DNA of 64,000 bases from Deltaproteobacteria bacterium (GTDB lineage Bacteria > Myxococcota > JADLHZ01), in contig JADLHZ010000036.1 in assembly GCA_020848545.1 (NCBI GenBank), positions 1 through 64,000 on the forward strand, read 5' to 3'. The notes beneath the pieces are model-generated. The model was not told where the DNA came from and ran no database searches. It saw nothing but the letters and a program-made list of their open reading frames with translations. A program made the position numbers and the translations under genes. Positions 1-7,856 of the stretch are shown here, in pieces. The stretch's first letter is position 1; each line of letters starts with the position of its first letter.

Positions 1-77
1 CGAACTCGGCCGTTAAGCTCTTCTGCGCCGATGGTACTGCACGGGTAGCCGTGTGGGAGAGTAGGACGTTGCCGGAT
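1..77 (+). rRNA. rrf: 5S ribosomal RNA, 3' part
   Basis: The first 77 bases match the conserved 3' half of bacterial 5S rRNA, including the block around GAACTCGGCCGTTAAGCTC and the closing GTGGGAGAGTAGGACGTTGCC. The 5' part lies outside the window, so an rRNA operon presumably ends here. A hairpin terminator follows directly. The exact 3' end is uncertain by one or two bases. Confidence 0.93.
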
Positions 78-83
78 TTTCAC

Positions 84-122
84 AAAGGGCCCGCTGATTC
101 GAACAGAGTCAGCGGGCTTTTT
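84..122 (+). terminator. Rho-independent terminator of the rRNA operon
   Basis: A 9-bp perfect stem (GCCCGCTGA at 89-97 pairing with TCAGCGGGC at 109-117) has an 11-base loop, an A-run before it and five T residues after it. It sits a few bases behind the 5S end, as expected for the terminator of an rRNA operon. Confidence 0.93.
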
Positions 123-251
123 GCGTTTGCGCGACCGAAAGCGGACTGGGAGCGTCCGCGTCTGGCAGCGAAGCCGCGGCACCGAAAAAAGGAGTGCCGC
201 GTAAAGTCGAGCGCGAGGAAAGCGTGTGCTAAGGTTCGCGTGACGCACAAT

Positions 252-1130
252 ATGAGCTCCGGCGCATGGGACACACTTCCTTCATTCGACAAGCCCGCGT
301 CCGGTGCCTGGCTCTATCAGCACGCGGGTAACCTCTACGGCCCGGTGAGCACCGAGATCCTGCTCGAGCGCATCCGCACGGGCGCCCTCAACGAAGACAC
401 GGTGGTTTGCGAAGATGGGCACGATGACTTCGTGCCGCTCCTGCAGCACCCGACGCTGAAAGCCGCCGTCGAGAAGGCGCTCGAGCAAGCCGAAGCGCAC
501 CGGCAGAAACAAGCCGTCCAGAAGAAGAAGCAGCAACGGACGACCGTCGTCGTCGGTGTCCTCGCCCTCGTCGTCGCCGCCGGTGTGGGTGGCAGCGTGT
601 ACGGCTATCGCGCGTGGCAAGGCCATCAGATCGAGCTCGCGCAGAAGAAGCAGCAAGCCGAGGACGCCGCCAAGCGCAAGCGCGACGAAGACCTGCGCAA
701 AGCCGAGGCCGAGCTCGCGGCGAAGAACAGCGAGATCGAAGTGGACCTGGAGCTCCTACCGCTCGTGTCCGTGAGCTCGAACAAGAAGAAGGTCAAAGGG
801 AAGAAAGGCCACGAAGTCGAGGAAGGGCCGCAGGGCTGCCAGCTCGACCAAGGCAGCATGGTCACCACGCTGCGCGGCGCCTTTCCGCAGATCAAGGGCT
901 GCATCCGCGATCAGTCGAGCAAAGGCGCGGCGATGCCCGAGGCGCTCACGCTCTCGTTCACGATCGCCAACACCGGCAGCGTGGCGTCGTTCGAGACCGA
1001 CGACCGCAACGTGCGCACCGGCCCGTTCTTCGACTGCTTGAAGCGCGCGGTCACCGGCCTGCACTTTCAAAAGTTCGCCGGCGAGCGCTGCAACATCGAC
1101 TATCCGATCACCATCGGCAAGCGGCATTGA
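252..1130 (+). CDS. GYF-like membrane protein with AgmX/PglI-type C-terminal domain
   Basis: 292 aa. The N-terminus (about residues 16-65, with WLYQHAGNLYGPVS) resembles the GYF_2 domain, a small binding module common in myxobacterial proteins. One membrane helix follows at about 96-119, then a charged Lys/Gln/Glu-rich coiled coil to about 165. The C-terminal 100 residues hold four cysteines and resemble the tail shared by myxobacterial AgmX/PglI-like proteins (family knowledge). It is probably an inner-membrane protein with the C-terminal domain outside the cytoplasm, but the partner is unknown. The open frame extends upstream into the 5S terminator; ATG 252 is chosen because the domain begins shortly after it. 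Confidence 0.8.
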   Translation: MSSGAWDTLPSFDKPASGAWLYQHAGNLYGPVSTEILLERIRTGALNEDTVVCEDGHDDFVPLLQHPTLKAAVEKALEQAEAHRQKQAVQKKKQQRTTVVVGVLALVVAAGVGGSVYGYRAWQGHQIELAQKKQQAEDAAKRKRDEDLRKAEAELAAKNSEIEVDLELLPLVSVSSNKKKVKGKKGHEVEEGPQGCQLDQGSMVTTLRGAFPQIKGCIRDQSSKGAAMPEALTLSFTIANTGSVASFETDDRNVRTGPFFDCLKRAVTGLHFQKFAGERCNIDYPITIGKRH

Positions 1131-1132
1131 GC

Positions 1133-1516
1133 TTGCGCCTGCATCACCTCGCGATCGCGACGTCCGATCCGGAGCGCTTGGCCGCTTTCTACACCGGCGT
1201 CCTCGGGCTCGAGCGCGACGTGACCCATCGCCATCCGGATGGCCGGGTGCGCTCCGTTTGGGTGAAGCTCGAGCCTGGCGTGCTGATGATCGAAGAGACC
1301 GCCGAGCCCGCGGCGGCGCCACGCGCCTTCGCGAGCAAAGCGCCGGGCCTCCACCTCCTGGCCCTGGCGATCGCGCCGGCAGAACGCGATCAGCTCCTCA
1401 GCAAGCTTCGGGCGCAAGGCGTCGCGATCGAGCACGAGACAGCGTTCACCTTCTATTTTCGAGATCCCGACGGAAACCGTCTGGGCTTCTCGCACTATCC
1501 CGCCGAGCGCGCGTGA
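1133..1516 (+). CDS. VOC family (glyoxalase-like) protein
   Basis: 127 aa, a single vicinal-oxygen-chelate unit: LHHLAIATSDPERLAAFY at the N-terminus and FRDPDGNRLGF at the C-terminus are typical of the glyoxalase/dioxygenase fold. The first His ligand is present, but the usual terminal Glu after DPDGN is replaced by Gly, so metal binding may be weakened. The start is not ATG. TTG 1133 gives the standard short N-terminus, and TTG 1127 would overlap the upstream stop. It lies directly behind the GYF-like gene and is probably cotranscribed. The substrate cannot be told from sequence. Confidence 0.75.
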   Translation: MRLHHLAIATSDPERLAAFYTGVLGLERDVTHRHPDGRVRSVWVKLEPGVLMIEETAEPAAAPRAFASKAPGLHLLALAIAPAERDQLLSKLRAQGVAIEHETAFTFYFRDPDGNRLGFSHYPAERA

Positions 1517-1525
1517 ATTTGTGAA

Positions 1526-1555
1526 TTGCGCAGACGCCTGCGGTCCAGCTACACT
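1526..1555 (+). promoter_or_regulatory. Putative sigma-70 promoter of the PEGA gene
   Basis: TTGCGC (1526-1531) and TACACT (1550-1555) are separated by 18 bases and lie 11 bases before the ATG of the PEGA-domain gene. Matches to consensus are moderate. Confidence 0.45.
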
Positions 1556-1566
1556 GTAGGTCAAGC

Positions 1567-2406
1567 ATGTTGACCCTCGCGCTGGTTCTATCGCTCGTCA
1601 CCGCCAAGCTTCCGCCGTTGAAGGCGCCGCCGGCGCCGAGCAAGACCGGCACGATCGTGGTCAACTCGATCACCCCCGGCGCCAAGCTCTTCCTCGACGA
1701 CAAGTCGCAGGGCACCGCGCCGATGACGCTGAAGAACGTCGTTCCGGGTGAGCACAAGGTGAAGCTCAAGAAGCTCGGCTACTTGATGTCGGAAGAGACG
1801 GTCGTGGTCGAGGCGAACAAAACGCTCGAGCTGCAGATCGATCTCTTGCCCTATGCCGGCATCCTCACCGTGAAGACCCAACAAAAGGGCGCGCAGGTGT
1901 TCGTCGACGGCAAAGGCGTGGGCGTCGTGCCGTACGAAGGCGAGATCTCGATCGGCCGCCGCGCGGTCGAGGTGAAGAAGGACGGCTTTCAGACCTATCG
2001 CGAGGTGTTCCAAGTGGGCGCCGGCGAGACCTACAAGGTCGACGTCACGCTGCAGAAGGGCGCCCCCGAGACGAGCGCGGATGTGCCGCTCGTCGCGCTC
2101 GTGCCGAAGAAGAAAAAGGCGCAGGTAGAAGACGACACGCCGCTCGATATCCCGCTCGAGGCGCCGCCGTCGTTGAACCCGAAGGCGCCTAGCGGCGCGC
2201 CGCTGCAAGTGGTCGCCGGCGGCGACGGTGGCAAAAGCGAGATGTGGTACCAAAAGTGGTGGGTGTGGACGATTGTGGGCGCCGTGGTCGTCGGCGGGGT
2301 CGCCGGCGCGATCGGGGGCAGCCTGGCCGCGCAATCGCAGGAGCCCGCGCCAGCCTTCGGACCTTGGGAGCTCGGGGCCGGCCGGCTCGGACCGATGTCG
2401 CGTTAG
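1567..2406 (+). CDS. PEGA-domain surface protein with C-terminal membrane helix
   Basis: 279 aa. A short hydrophobic N-terminus (MLTLALVLSLVTA) looks like a signal sequence. Two PEGA domains follow at about residues 27-95 and 96-165, with the hallmark strands GTIVVNSITPGAKLFLDD and GAQVFVDGKGVGVVPYEG. A Pro/Ala-rich linker leads to a hydrophobic segment near residues 225-250. PEGA domains are beta-sandwich modules of bacterial surface proteins, and no enzymatic role is expected. It has its own likely promoter in the 50-base gap upstream. Confidence 0.8.
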   Translation: MLTLALVLSLVTAKLPPLKAPPAPSKTGTIVVNSITPGAKLFLDDKSQGTAPMTLKNVVPGEHKVKLKKLGYLMSEETVVVEANKTLELQIDLLPYAGILTVKTQQKGAQVFVDGKGVGVVPYEGEISIGRRAVEVKKDGFQTYREVFQVGAGETYKVDVTLQKGAPETSADVPLVALVPKKKKAQVEDDTPLDIPLEAPPSLNPKAPSGAPLQVVAGGDGGKSEMWYQKWWVWTIVGAVVVGGVAGAIGGSLAAQSQEPAPAFGPWELGAGRLGPMSR

Positions 2407-2440
2407 AGACGTTGTCGCGCTTGGGACGTTGTCGTGTGGG

Positions 2441-2977
2441 CTAAAGGCCGGCCTGCTGCTCGTCAGGATTCGCCGCCAACCAGCGCTCGAGGTTCGCGAT
2501 GCGGGCCACGCCGCTGCCGACCGCACTCACCTCTACGAAGCCGATGCGCTCCCAGAACGCCCGCGCCGAACGGTTTTGCATCTCGACGCCGATCGCGAGC
2601 GCGTCGATGAACGGCGCCGCGGTGATCGATCGCGCCGCGAGCGCCGCAGCAGCAATGCGATCGACGGCGCGCATGCCCACGCCGCGGAGACGCGCGCTCT
2701 CGACGACGACGAGGAGCGCGATCGTGAGGACGCTGCCGTCGAGGACGAGCTCCATCATGCCGACGGGTCGCCCCGCCTCGACGACGAGGACAACGTCGCG
2801 CGCGTCGTCGGCCTCGCGCTCGGAGATCAAGCTGTCCGCCCAATCGAAGCAGTCGCGATGGTAGGTAAAGCGAGCGCGGTACGCGTCCGCGCCTCCGAGC
2901 ACCTCTGCGAGGGTGGGGCGATCAGGCGCCACGACGAAGCCGTCGAGCGCTAGGCCGAACTGCGTCGTTTCACCCAC
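2441..2977 (-). CDS. GNAT family N-acetyltransferase
   Basis: 178 aa. The acetyl-CoA binding signature RLRGVG (R-x-x-G-x-G) is followed by the expected helix, and the C-terminus has NRSARAFWERIGFVEV, typical of GNAT motif B. The acceptor substrate is unknown. The GTG start overlaps the end of the exonuclease/GIY-YIG gene by 8 bases, so the two are probably translationally coupled as the last genes of a leftward unit beginning near 5.8-6.3 kb. Confidence 0.85.
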   Translation of the reverse strand: MGETTQFGLALDGFVVAPDRPTLAEVLGGADAYRARFTYHRDCFDWADSLISEREADDARDVVLVVEAGRPVGMMELVLDGSVLTIALLVVVESARLRGVGMRAVDRIAAAALAARSITAAPFIDALAIGVEMQNRSARAFWERIGFVEVSAVGSGVARIANLERWLAANPDEQQAGL

Positions 2978-4595
2978 GCGTCGCCTCGCCTTCCTTCAAG
3001 AACGCCTCGACGGACTGCAGCGTCACGCGCGTCGGATGCGCGCGAACGTAGCCGGAAATGCGCCGCGCGCTCGCGTCGAGCTCTTGGCCCACGGGCGCAG
3101 TACGTAGCCACGCGTCGAGCCGCGCGTGAAGATCCGCAGCGTTGCTCGGCAGACGCAGGGTAGGTCGACCGGTGCCGATGGCGAAGACGTCGCCGGCGTC
3201 GCGGGCGCTGGCGACGAGCGTCGGGTGACGAAAGGGGCGCGCCGCGTCGAGGCGCTCGGTCTCGGCGCGGTGGATCGATTGCTTCACGTCGAGCAGCACT
3301 TCCCACGTCGTCTGCGGCGTCGCGGCTGGTTTGTCGCCGAGCGGCTCCTCCGCAAACGCGATGAACGCGCGCACCGCGTCGGTGGCGGGGATCTTCGGGT
3401 CGCGCGGCGACAGCCCGAAGGTCTCGCGCAGCGCCCGAAGCACAAAGCGTTCGGAGCGGGCGAGGACGAGCGGCCCGAAGGAGCGCACACCGGGCTCGGT
3501 GCTCGCCGCGTGCGTCAAGGTCACGGCGCCAGCGGGGCTCACGCGAATGAAGCGCACGTGGCCGTGCTCGTGGTTGCGCACGTTCAGGACGGGTTTTTCG
3601 GCGGTGATCGCCTCGCCTTCGAGCACGAAGGCCTCGAGCTCGTTCTTGCACACCGTCGCTTCGACGCGGCTCGCGCGACGAACGATCTCGAGCGAAGCGC
3701 CAGTCGACGCGCGGTAGAGGTGCTCGCGCACGCGCCGCCGCACCGACGCGCTCTGGCCCACGTAGAGCAGGCGATCGTCGGACGCGAAGAAGCGGTAGAC
3801 GCCAGGCGCGTCGGGCAACGCCGAGAGCGCGAGCGGCGAAATCAGCGGCTCCGGTCGTGCCTTCGCCTTGCGCTGCGAGAGGCCGATGAGATCGTCGAGG
3901 GTGCGGCTGCCACGCTCTCTAGCGATGCCGATCAAGTGCTCGAGCAAGCGCGCCGTCGCCAGGGCGTCGGGTGCGGCACGGTGCGCGGGCAGCGGCAGAT
4001 GCAATTGCTCAGCGAGCGCGCGCAGACCGAACGCCGCGCTGCTCTCGGCGAGGAGCTGGCGAGAAAGCTTCAAGGTGCACGCCGTCGGCGGGCAGACCCA
4101 GTGCGGATCGAAGCCGCGCACGAGCTGTGAGAGGTAGCCGAGATCCGATTGCGCGCTGTGGGCGACGAGGCAATCGCCGGAGAGCGCAACCAGCAGCGCG
4201 TCGGCCACCTCGGCGAGGGTGGGCGCCAAGGCCAACGCCGCGGCGTCGATGCCGGTGAGCTCCGCGATGTGCGGCGGCAACGGCTGCGTCGGGCGCACGA
4301 GCGTGTCGATCAGCTTCTTCAACGTGCGTCCGCAGAGCTCGTAGACCGCGACCTCGATGATCTCGTCGTGGATGGTCGAGAGGCCCGTCGCCTCCACGTC
4401 GACGATGCGAAACGACACCTCGTCGAGCGCCAGCGTGCCGGCATGGCGGGGCGCCGTCGCGCTTTCATCGGTCGCGCCAAGCGCAGCGGCCAGGGCGGGC
4501 GACAAAGCTTGCGGGTTCTTCAGCTGCAAACGCGCGGCGAGGGCGGCGAGGTGCGCGTTCCCGGGTGCGGTGGGTGTCGGGCGATCCTCTGCCAT
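2970..4595 (-). CDS. DnaQ-like 3'-5' exonuclease fused to a GIY-YIG nuclease domain
   Basis: 541 aa. Residues about 60-220 form a DEDDh exonuclease of the DNA polymerase III epsilon type; VDVEATG at 65-71 supplies the first Asp/Glu pair. Residues about 260-335 form a UvrC-type GIY-YIG module (LPDAPGVYRFF, LLYVGQSASVRRRVREHL). The remaining C-terminal region is unassigned. This architecture is known in bacteria and suggests DNA repair: nicking by the GIY-YIG part and trimming by the exonuclease, by analogy to Cho/UvrC. ATG 4595 is preferred over the upstream TTG 4616. It lies 34 bases after the transglutaminase gene. Confidence 0.85.
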   Translation of the reverse strand: MAEDRPTPTAPGNAHLAALAARLQLKNPQALSPALAAALGATDESATAPRHAGTLALDEVSFRIVDVEATGLSTIHDEIIEVAVYELCGRTLKKLIDTLVRPTQPLPPHIAELTGIDAAALALAPTLAEVADALLVALSGDCLVAHSAQSDLGYLSQLVRGFDPHWVCPPTACTLKLSRQLLAESSAAFGLRALAEQLHLPLPAHRAAPDALATARLLEHLIGIARERGSRTLDDLIGLSQRKAKARPEPLISPLALSALPDAPGVYRFFASDDRLLYVGQSASVRRRVREHLYRASTGASLEIVRRASRVEATVCKNELEAFVLEGEAITAEKPVLNVRNHEHGHVRFIRVSPAGAVTLTHAASTEPGVRSFGPLVLARSERFVLRALRETFGLSPRDPKIPATDAVRAFIAFAEEPLGDKPAATPQTTWEVLLDVKQSIHRAETERLDAARPFRHPTLVASARDAGDVFAIGTGRPTLRLPSNAADLHARLDAWLRTAPVGQELDASARRISGYVRAHPTRVTLQSVEAFLKEGEATRG

Positions 4596-4629
4596 CGGCC
4601 GGCGAGGGTAGCCCAAACGCAGCGATTCG

Positions 4630-5799
4630 TCATCCGTCGCGTGCGGGCGAGAGGCGGGCGAGCTCTTCGGGCAGGAAGACGTGCGACCCTGGCGCGGCGT
4701 TGTCGAGCAGGTGCTTGACGATCGCGTCGTGGCTCACGATCCCGAGCGGATGGCCGAAGTACATGCCGTTGCCGAGGTAGATCACGTTCTCGCCGCGCCA
4801 TCCGGCCGCGTGGCCCTCGGGTGTGACACCGGGGTTGTCGAAGTAGGCGGCGTCGCCCGGCTTCATGGCGTGCGCGCGCCACGAACCGTCAGCGTCCGAG
4901 CTCGCGTTGAAGATGGGCGGCATGGCGCCGGGGTCGAAGCGCCCGCGCTCGCGCACGGTGTCCATCGTGGCGCCCAACGCGCCGGCGTAGGTCGTCGAGG
5001 TGATGATCATGCCGCCGTGAGCCGCGCAGTAGCGATCGAACGCCGCTTCGCCGAGCGCGTCACGGAGCGCGAGGTAAAAGACGAGCTGGGTCGCGCCGTT
5101 GCAGTCGAGGCGCAGCCCCTTCGGATCCGCTTCGAACGCGCGCAGCGCCGCCGCGGGCGAACCCTTCACCTCGAGCCCGACGCGGCCGTCGAGCTGCATT
5201 GCCTGCGTCCACAACGGAGAGGTCGACAGCAACGGCAGTCCGAACGCGGGTGGGTGCGCCGCGACGCGGCGGGCGGCCGGAGCCACCGCGGCTTGCATCG
5301 TCTGCGTCAAGAACGGATCGGTGGCGCCGATCTTGAGGCCGAAGCCGGGCGACGCTTTCGGAGGAGGAGGCAAGGTGACGCCAGCACTGCTCGGCCGGAC
5401 GGTGAACGCGATGGGGTCTGGCGATCCGCCATAGCCGCCATCGACCGTGAGCCGCTCCTCGACCGCCGTCGACACGACGAGGTCCTTGCCTGGCGCGATC
5501 GTGCTCTTGGCCAAGTCGTCGCACAGGAGGGCGAGCTCCTTCGCCCAAACGCGCGGTGACGTGCCGAAGATGGAATCGAGCTTGGCTTGCGCCGCCGTCG
5601 CGCCGCCGCTCTGGTAGAGGCTCGCGAGCGTTTGCAGATCGCCTTGGGTGAGCGGCCGGCCGCTGGCGACGACGAGCCGCGACGACCCGAGCGCCGACGC
5701 ACACGCGGTGAACGCCCGGCCCTCTGGGCTCGTTCCCGGCGTGGCTGGTGTGTCGAAGGCGCGGTTCGGCGCCGCGATCGTGATCGGCGCGTCGGTCAC
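4630..5799 (-). CDS. Tgl-type protein-glutamine gamma-glutamyltransferase-like protein
   Basis: 389 aa. The C-terminal half resembles Bacillus spore-coat transglutaminase Tgl: Cys233 in LDCNGATQ, then PGDAAYFDNP, then GENVIYLGNGMYFGHPLGI with Glu337 and His350. All three presumed catalytic residues are present. This family crosslinks proteins through Gln-Lys isopeptide bonds. The N-terminal 180 residues are unassigned. No signal peptide is evident from the GTG start (5799), which overlaps the stop of the upstream protease fragment by 4 bases (GTGA). Spore formation or predation could be contexts, but that is inference only. Confidence 0.7.
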   Translation of the reverse strand: MTDAPITIAAPNRAFDTPATPGTSPEGRAFTACASALGSSRLVVASGRPLTQGDLQTLASLYQSGGATAAQAKLDSIFGTSPRVWAKELALLCDDLAKSTIAPGKDLVVSTAVEERLTVDGGYGGSPDPIAFTVRPSSAGVTLPPPPKASPGFGLKIGATDPFLTQTMQAAVAPAARRVAAHPPAFGLPLLSTSPLWTQAMQLDGRVGLEVKGSPAAALRAFEADPKGLRLDCNGATQLVFYLALRDALGEAAFDRYCAAHGGMIITSTTYAGALGATMDTVRERGRFDPGAMPPIFNASSDADGSWRAHAMKPGDAAYFDNPGVTPEGHAAGWRGENVIYLGNGMYFGHPLGIVSHDAIVKHLLDNAAPGSHVFLPEELARLSPARDG

Positions 5800-6284
5800 T
5801 GGGAACCCTCGGTGCGATGCGCGAGCGATCCGGTCGGCCGCATGATGCTGCCGATCAACGCCTCGTTCTCCGGCGTCAGCGGGATGGCGACGAGCCCGCT
5901 CTTCGTGTCCCGCCAGGTGGTGCCGGGCGGTGACCACCCGGCAGCGTCGCCGTCCTTGAAGCGCGAGGTCGAGCCCCAGGGATTGCGGCAGATGAGCGAA
6001 GGCGACGTCGTCGAGCGATCGAGCCCGACGACTTGCAGCGCGTGGCCGCTGTTCGGCACGCCGGGCTCGAGCGGTTTCCACTGTGTAGGCGGGATGAAGT
6101 CTGGTTGCACGAGCTCGGACGCGCCGCTCGCGGGGGGCGGGGGGCTTGCCTTGGGTGGCGGCGGCGCGTTCGGATCCACGCGCGGTCCGCTCTTGACGGT
6201 CTCGGCGCCGAGCTTGAGGTTCACCCCAAAGGAGTACGCGATCTCGAGCGAAGCGGCTAGGTAAGAAAAGGGGAAGTAAGCCAC
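5796..6284 (-). pseudogene. C-terminal half of a papain-like cysteine protease, 5' end missing at the tRNA
   Basis: 162 aa open frame. It has the His and Asn regions of papain-like peptidases (GHALQVVG and LICRNPWG) but no N-terminal catalytic Cys region. The first possible codon, GTG at 6284, lies inside the acceptor-stem sequence of the tRNA-Thr 3' fragment and has no ribosome binding site. The gene therefore appears to have lost its 5' part at the tRNA boundary. A Pro-rich linker lies at about residues 35-60. Its stop overlaps the start of the transglutaminase gene. It may be a relic of an older insertion at the same tRNA. Confidence 0.6.
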
Positions 6285-6323
6285 GAGCCGGGATTGAACC
6301 GGCGACCTGCGGTTTACGAAACC
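6279..6323. repeat. attL: displaced 3' end of tRNA-Thr
   Basis: 45 bases matching the 3' part of the tRNA-Thr gene at 20118-20162, from the discriminator through the anticodon stem. The only differences are g6290/a20129 and c6300/t20139. The uninterrupted identical core is 6301-6323. It marks the left end of the integrated element. Confidence 0.92.
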
Positions 6324-6563
6324 CTCAAAACCACGGCAAACAAAGGGATTTCAGCGCAAAGCACATCCGAGAAAACGCAGCAAAATGCAGACTCTTGCAA
6401 GCCCATGTTGCCAGGGGAGGTTGCCAGAGTCGCCGACCATCTCTCGCCGGACATCAAGTTCGTCAGCGAGCTCGTAGGTCCCGAGCCCGTGGACATCGGT
6501 GACATCTTGGCCGACGTGATGCCGCCGGGCTGGCACGAGCTGCCCATCGGCCGGCGCCGCTGA
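6324..6563 (+). other. Distal 3' segment of the integrase ORF in the excised circle
   Basis: This frame is open from the attachment core (…RPAVYET) for 80 more codons, ending at TGA 6561-6563. It is in the same phase as the integrase where that gene crosses the identical core at 20140-20162. Joining the two ends in the circular form would give an integrase with this tail in place of the tRNA-antisense residues it has when integrated. The last 50 residues (for example VARVADHLSPDIKFVSELVG) look like normal coding sequence. As an alternative, a small 53-residue protein could start at ATG 6402-6404. Expression is not shown. Confidence 0.5.
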
Positions 6564-6564
6564 T

Positions 6565-6951
6565 TCACTTCGAGTCGTCGTCGGCTTCGTCAGCCGGTGA
6601 GTACTCCCTGATGGCGCCACGCTGGACAATCCACAGCTTGCCGTCGACGTCCTTGCCAGTGAGGCCCGCGGCCAACGTCTTCACGCAGTCAATGAGGTCG
6701 TCGGCGGAGGGCCGCGGTGGTAGCCGCAGGACCACGATGCCCCGGTAGTCGCGCGGCCGAAAGCGGAGAGGGTTACCGAAGTCGAGGTCGAGGGTCACGA
6801 GGCAACGCCCCTCGGTCCGGCAGACGTCGATGACCTTGGGGTCGGCGGCGCCCGTCAGCTGTTGCTCGTGGACGGTGGCGACGTCATGCTGGTCGGCTCG
6901 CAAGATGTCGCCGCCACGCCGCCCGATGTTTTCGTCGAGCTTGAACTTCAA
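6565..6951 (-). CDS. DUF5615 family PIN-like toxin
   Basis: 128 aa. KFKLDENIG at the start, LVTLDLDFG in the middle and the spacing between acidic residues match DUF5615 proteins, a PIN-like nuclease family usually acting as the toxin of DUF433 pairs (family knowledge). The TTG start at 6951 overlaps the DUF433 stop (TTGA), indicating translational coupling. The expected target is RNA, by analogy with VapC. The frame extends further upstream in DUF433-coding DNA, but residues before KFKLDENIG do not fit the family. Confidence 0.82.
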   Translation of the reverse strand: MKFKLDENIGRRGGDILRADQHDVATVHEQQLTGAADPKVIDVCRTEGRCLVTLDLDFGNPLRFRPRDYRGIVVLRLPPRPSADDLIDCVKTLAAGLTGKDVDGKLWIVQRGAIREYSPADEADDDSK

Positions 6952-7208
6952 GAACGGCCGTCCACCGGCACGTCCAGGTAGCGCTCGCGGGACATCTCGG
7001 CGCCGTAGGCGATGCACGCGAGGACGTCAGCCTCTACGAGGCCGGGGTAGTCGTCGATGATGTTCTTCACCGAGGAGCCAGAGGCCAGCATGTCGAGGAC
7101 CAGCGAGACCCAAATGCGGTGACCGCGAATGCACGGCTTGCCGAAGCACACGTCGGGGTTGATGGAGATTCTGCTGAGGAGCTCGTCGCGGTTCATCCAC
7201 TCAAGCAT
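6948..7208 (-). CDS. DUF433 domain antitoxin
   Basis: 86 aa. The core (SINPDVCFGKPCIRGHRIWV, then DYPGLVEADVLACIAYGAE) is characteristic of DUF433, a small wHTH-like antitoxin that pairs with DUF5615/PIN-like toxins. The start could be ATG 7208 or ATG 7196 (MNRDELL), the second having a GAGTGG stretch upstream. A perfect 15-base palindrome lies immediately before ATG 7208. It is the first gene of a two-gene operon near the left end of the island and may stabilise the element. Confidence 0.85.
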   Translation of the reverse strand: MLEWMNRDELLSRISINPDVCFGKPCIRGHRIWVSLVLDMLASGSSVKNIIDDYPGLVEADVLACIAYGAEMSRERYLDVPVDGRS

Positions 7209-7209
7209 A

Positions 7210-7224
7210 CAGCAGAATCTGCTG
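7210..7224. promoter_or_regulatory. 15-bp palindrome, candidate operator of the toxin-antitoxin operon
   Basis: CAGCAGAATCTGCTG is a perfect inverted repeat (7 bp arms, one central base) placed one base upstream of ATG 7208. Position and symmetry suit autoregulation by the antitoxin or the complex, as in other toxin-antitoxin operons. Binding is inferred only. Confidence 0.5.
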
Positions 7225-7255
7225 GAATCGCTACAACCTGCGCTCAGTTGCTCGG

Positions 7256-7444
7256 CTACCGCGTTGGTGTTGCCACGCCGAGCTTGAACGCCTGCCGGCG
7301 CTTTTCCATCTCCGCCAGCCGCTGCTTCGACGCCTGAACACGCCGGTCCATCTCCTCAGGCGTGGCAACGTCGTCGAGGCTCCTCAGGAGGGCCTCGGCG
7401 TCCTCGCCTTCGAGGGTCGGTGTCGGTTCGATGGGTCGTGCCAT
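7256..7444 (-). CDS. Small hypothetical protein, 62 aa
   Basis: Starts at ATG 7444 (MARPIEPTPTLEGEDAEALL). It is rich in charged residues with a likely C-terminal helix (EMDRRVQASKQRLAEMEKR). No family is recognised. It lies just upstream of the DUF433/DUF5615 operon on the same strand, with 47 bases between its stop and the antitoxin ATG. It could be an accessory antitoxin-like peptide, but nothing direct supports this. Confidence 0.4.
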   Translation of the reverse strand: MARPIEPTPTLEGEDAEALLRSLDDVATPEEMDRRVQASKQRLAEMEKRRQAFKLGVATPTR

Positions 7445-7535
7445 TTTTGTTTTGTCGGCGGCGGGGGCCCAAAGGTCAACAGCAAGATGGGTGGCCGGCG
7501 GCTGGGCTATATGACTTGAGAAGGAAGCCCGCGTC

Positions 7536-7856
7536 ATGAACATGAATCCCGCAGACTACGAAGCCATGCAGAACCAGGCGCACTCTTTGCGCCGCGAGGC
7601 CGCACAAATCCGAGACCCCCGCCAGCGGCTACTGGCTCACACGCTGGCCGACTTCTTCGAAGCCAAGGTGACCGGCACGACCTTCTGTTGGCCGCGGGGC
7701 ATCACGGCGGCGTGGCTTGCCCGCATGGCCGGCAACGTGCTTGCGCACCGTGGCTCGACCGCCGTGCCGTTGGCCGACGCCCTTGATGCCGAGGTTCGGG
7801 TCCTGGGCGCCACCGACGCCGGTCTCCGAAATCAAGATGCTACATTCCCTTGCTGA
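7536..7856 (+). CDS. Hypothetical protein, 106 aa
   Basis: Starts MNMNPADYEAMQNQAHSLRR with GAGAAGGA about 10 bases upstream, a good ribosome binding site. Mostly helical; no recognisable domain and no signal peptide. It converges on and overlaps by 17 bases with the next leftward gene, so at least one of the two 3' ends is unusual. It is the only rightward gene in this part of the island. Confidence 0.5.
   Translation: MNMNPADYEAMQNQAHSLRREAAQIRDPRQRLLAHTLADFFEAKVTGTTFCWPRGITAAWLARMAGNVLAHRGSTAVPLADALDAEVRVLGATDAGLRNQDATFPC

Noticed and set aside
5790-5805. Frameshift joining the protease fragment and the transglutaminase into one gene
   Set aside because: The 4-base GTGA overlap is the same junction used by many intact gene pairs in this window, so a separate start is more economical. 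A frameshift cannot be excluded.
6402-6563. Independent small protein starting at ATG 6402
   Set aside because: No ribosome binding site is visible, and the frame is in phase with the integrase across the attachment core, so a split integrase 3' end explains it better. It remains a possible alternative.
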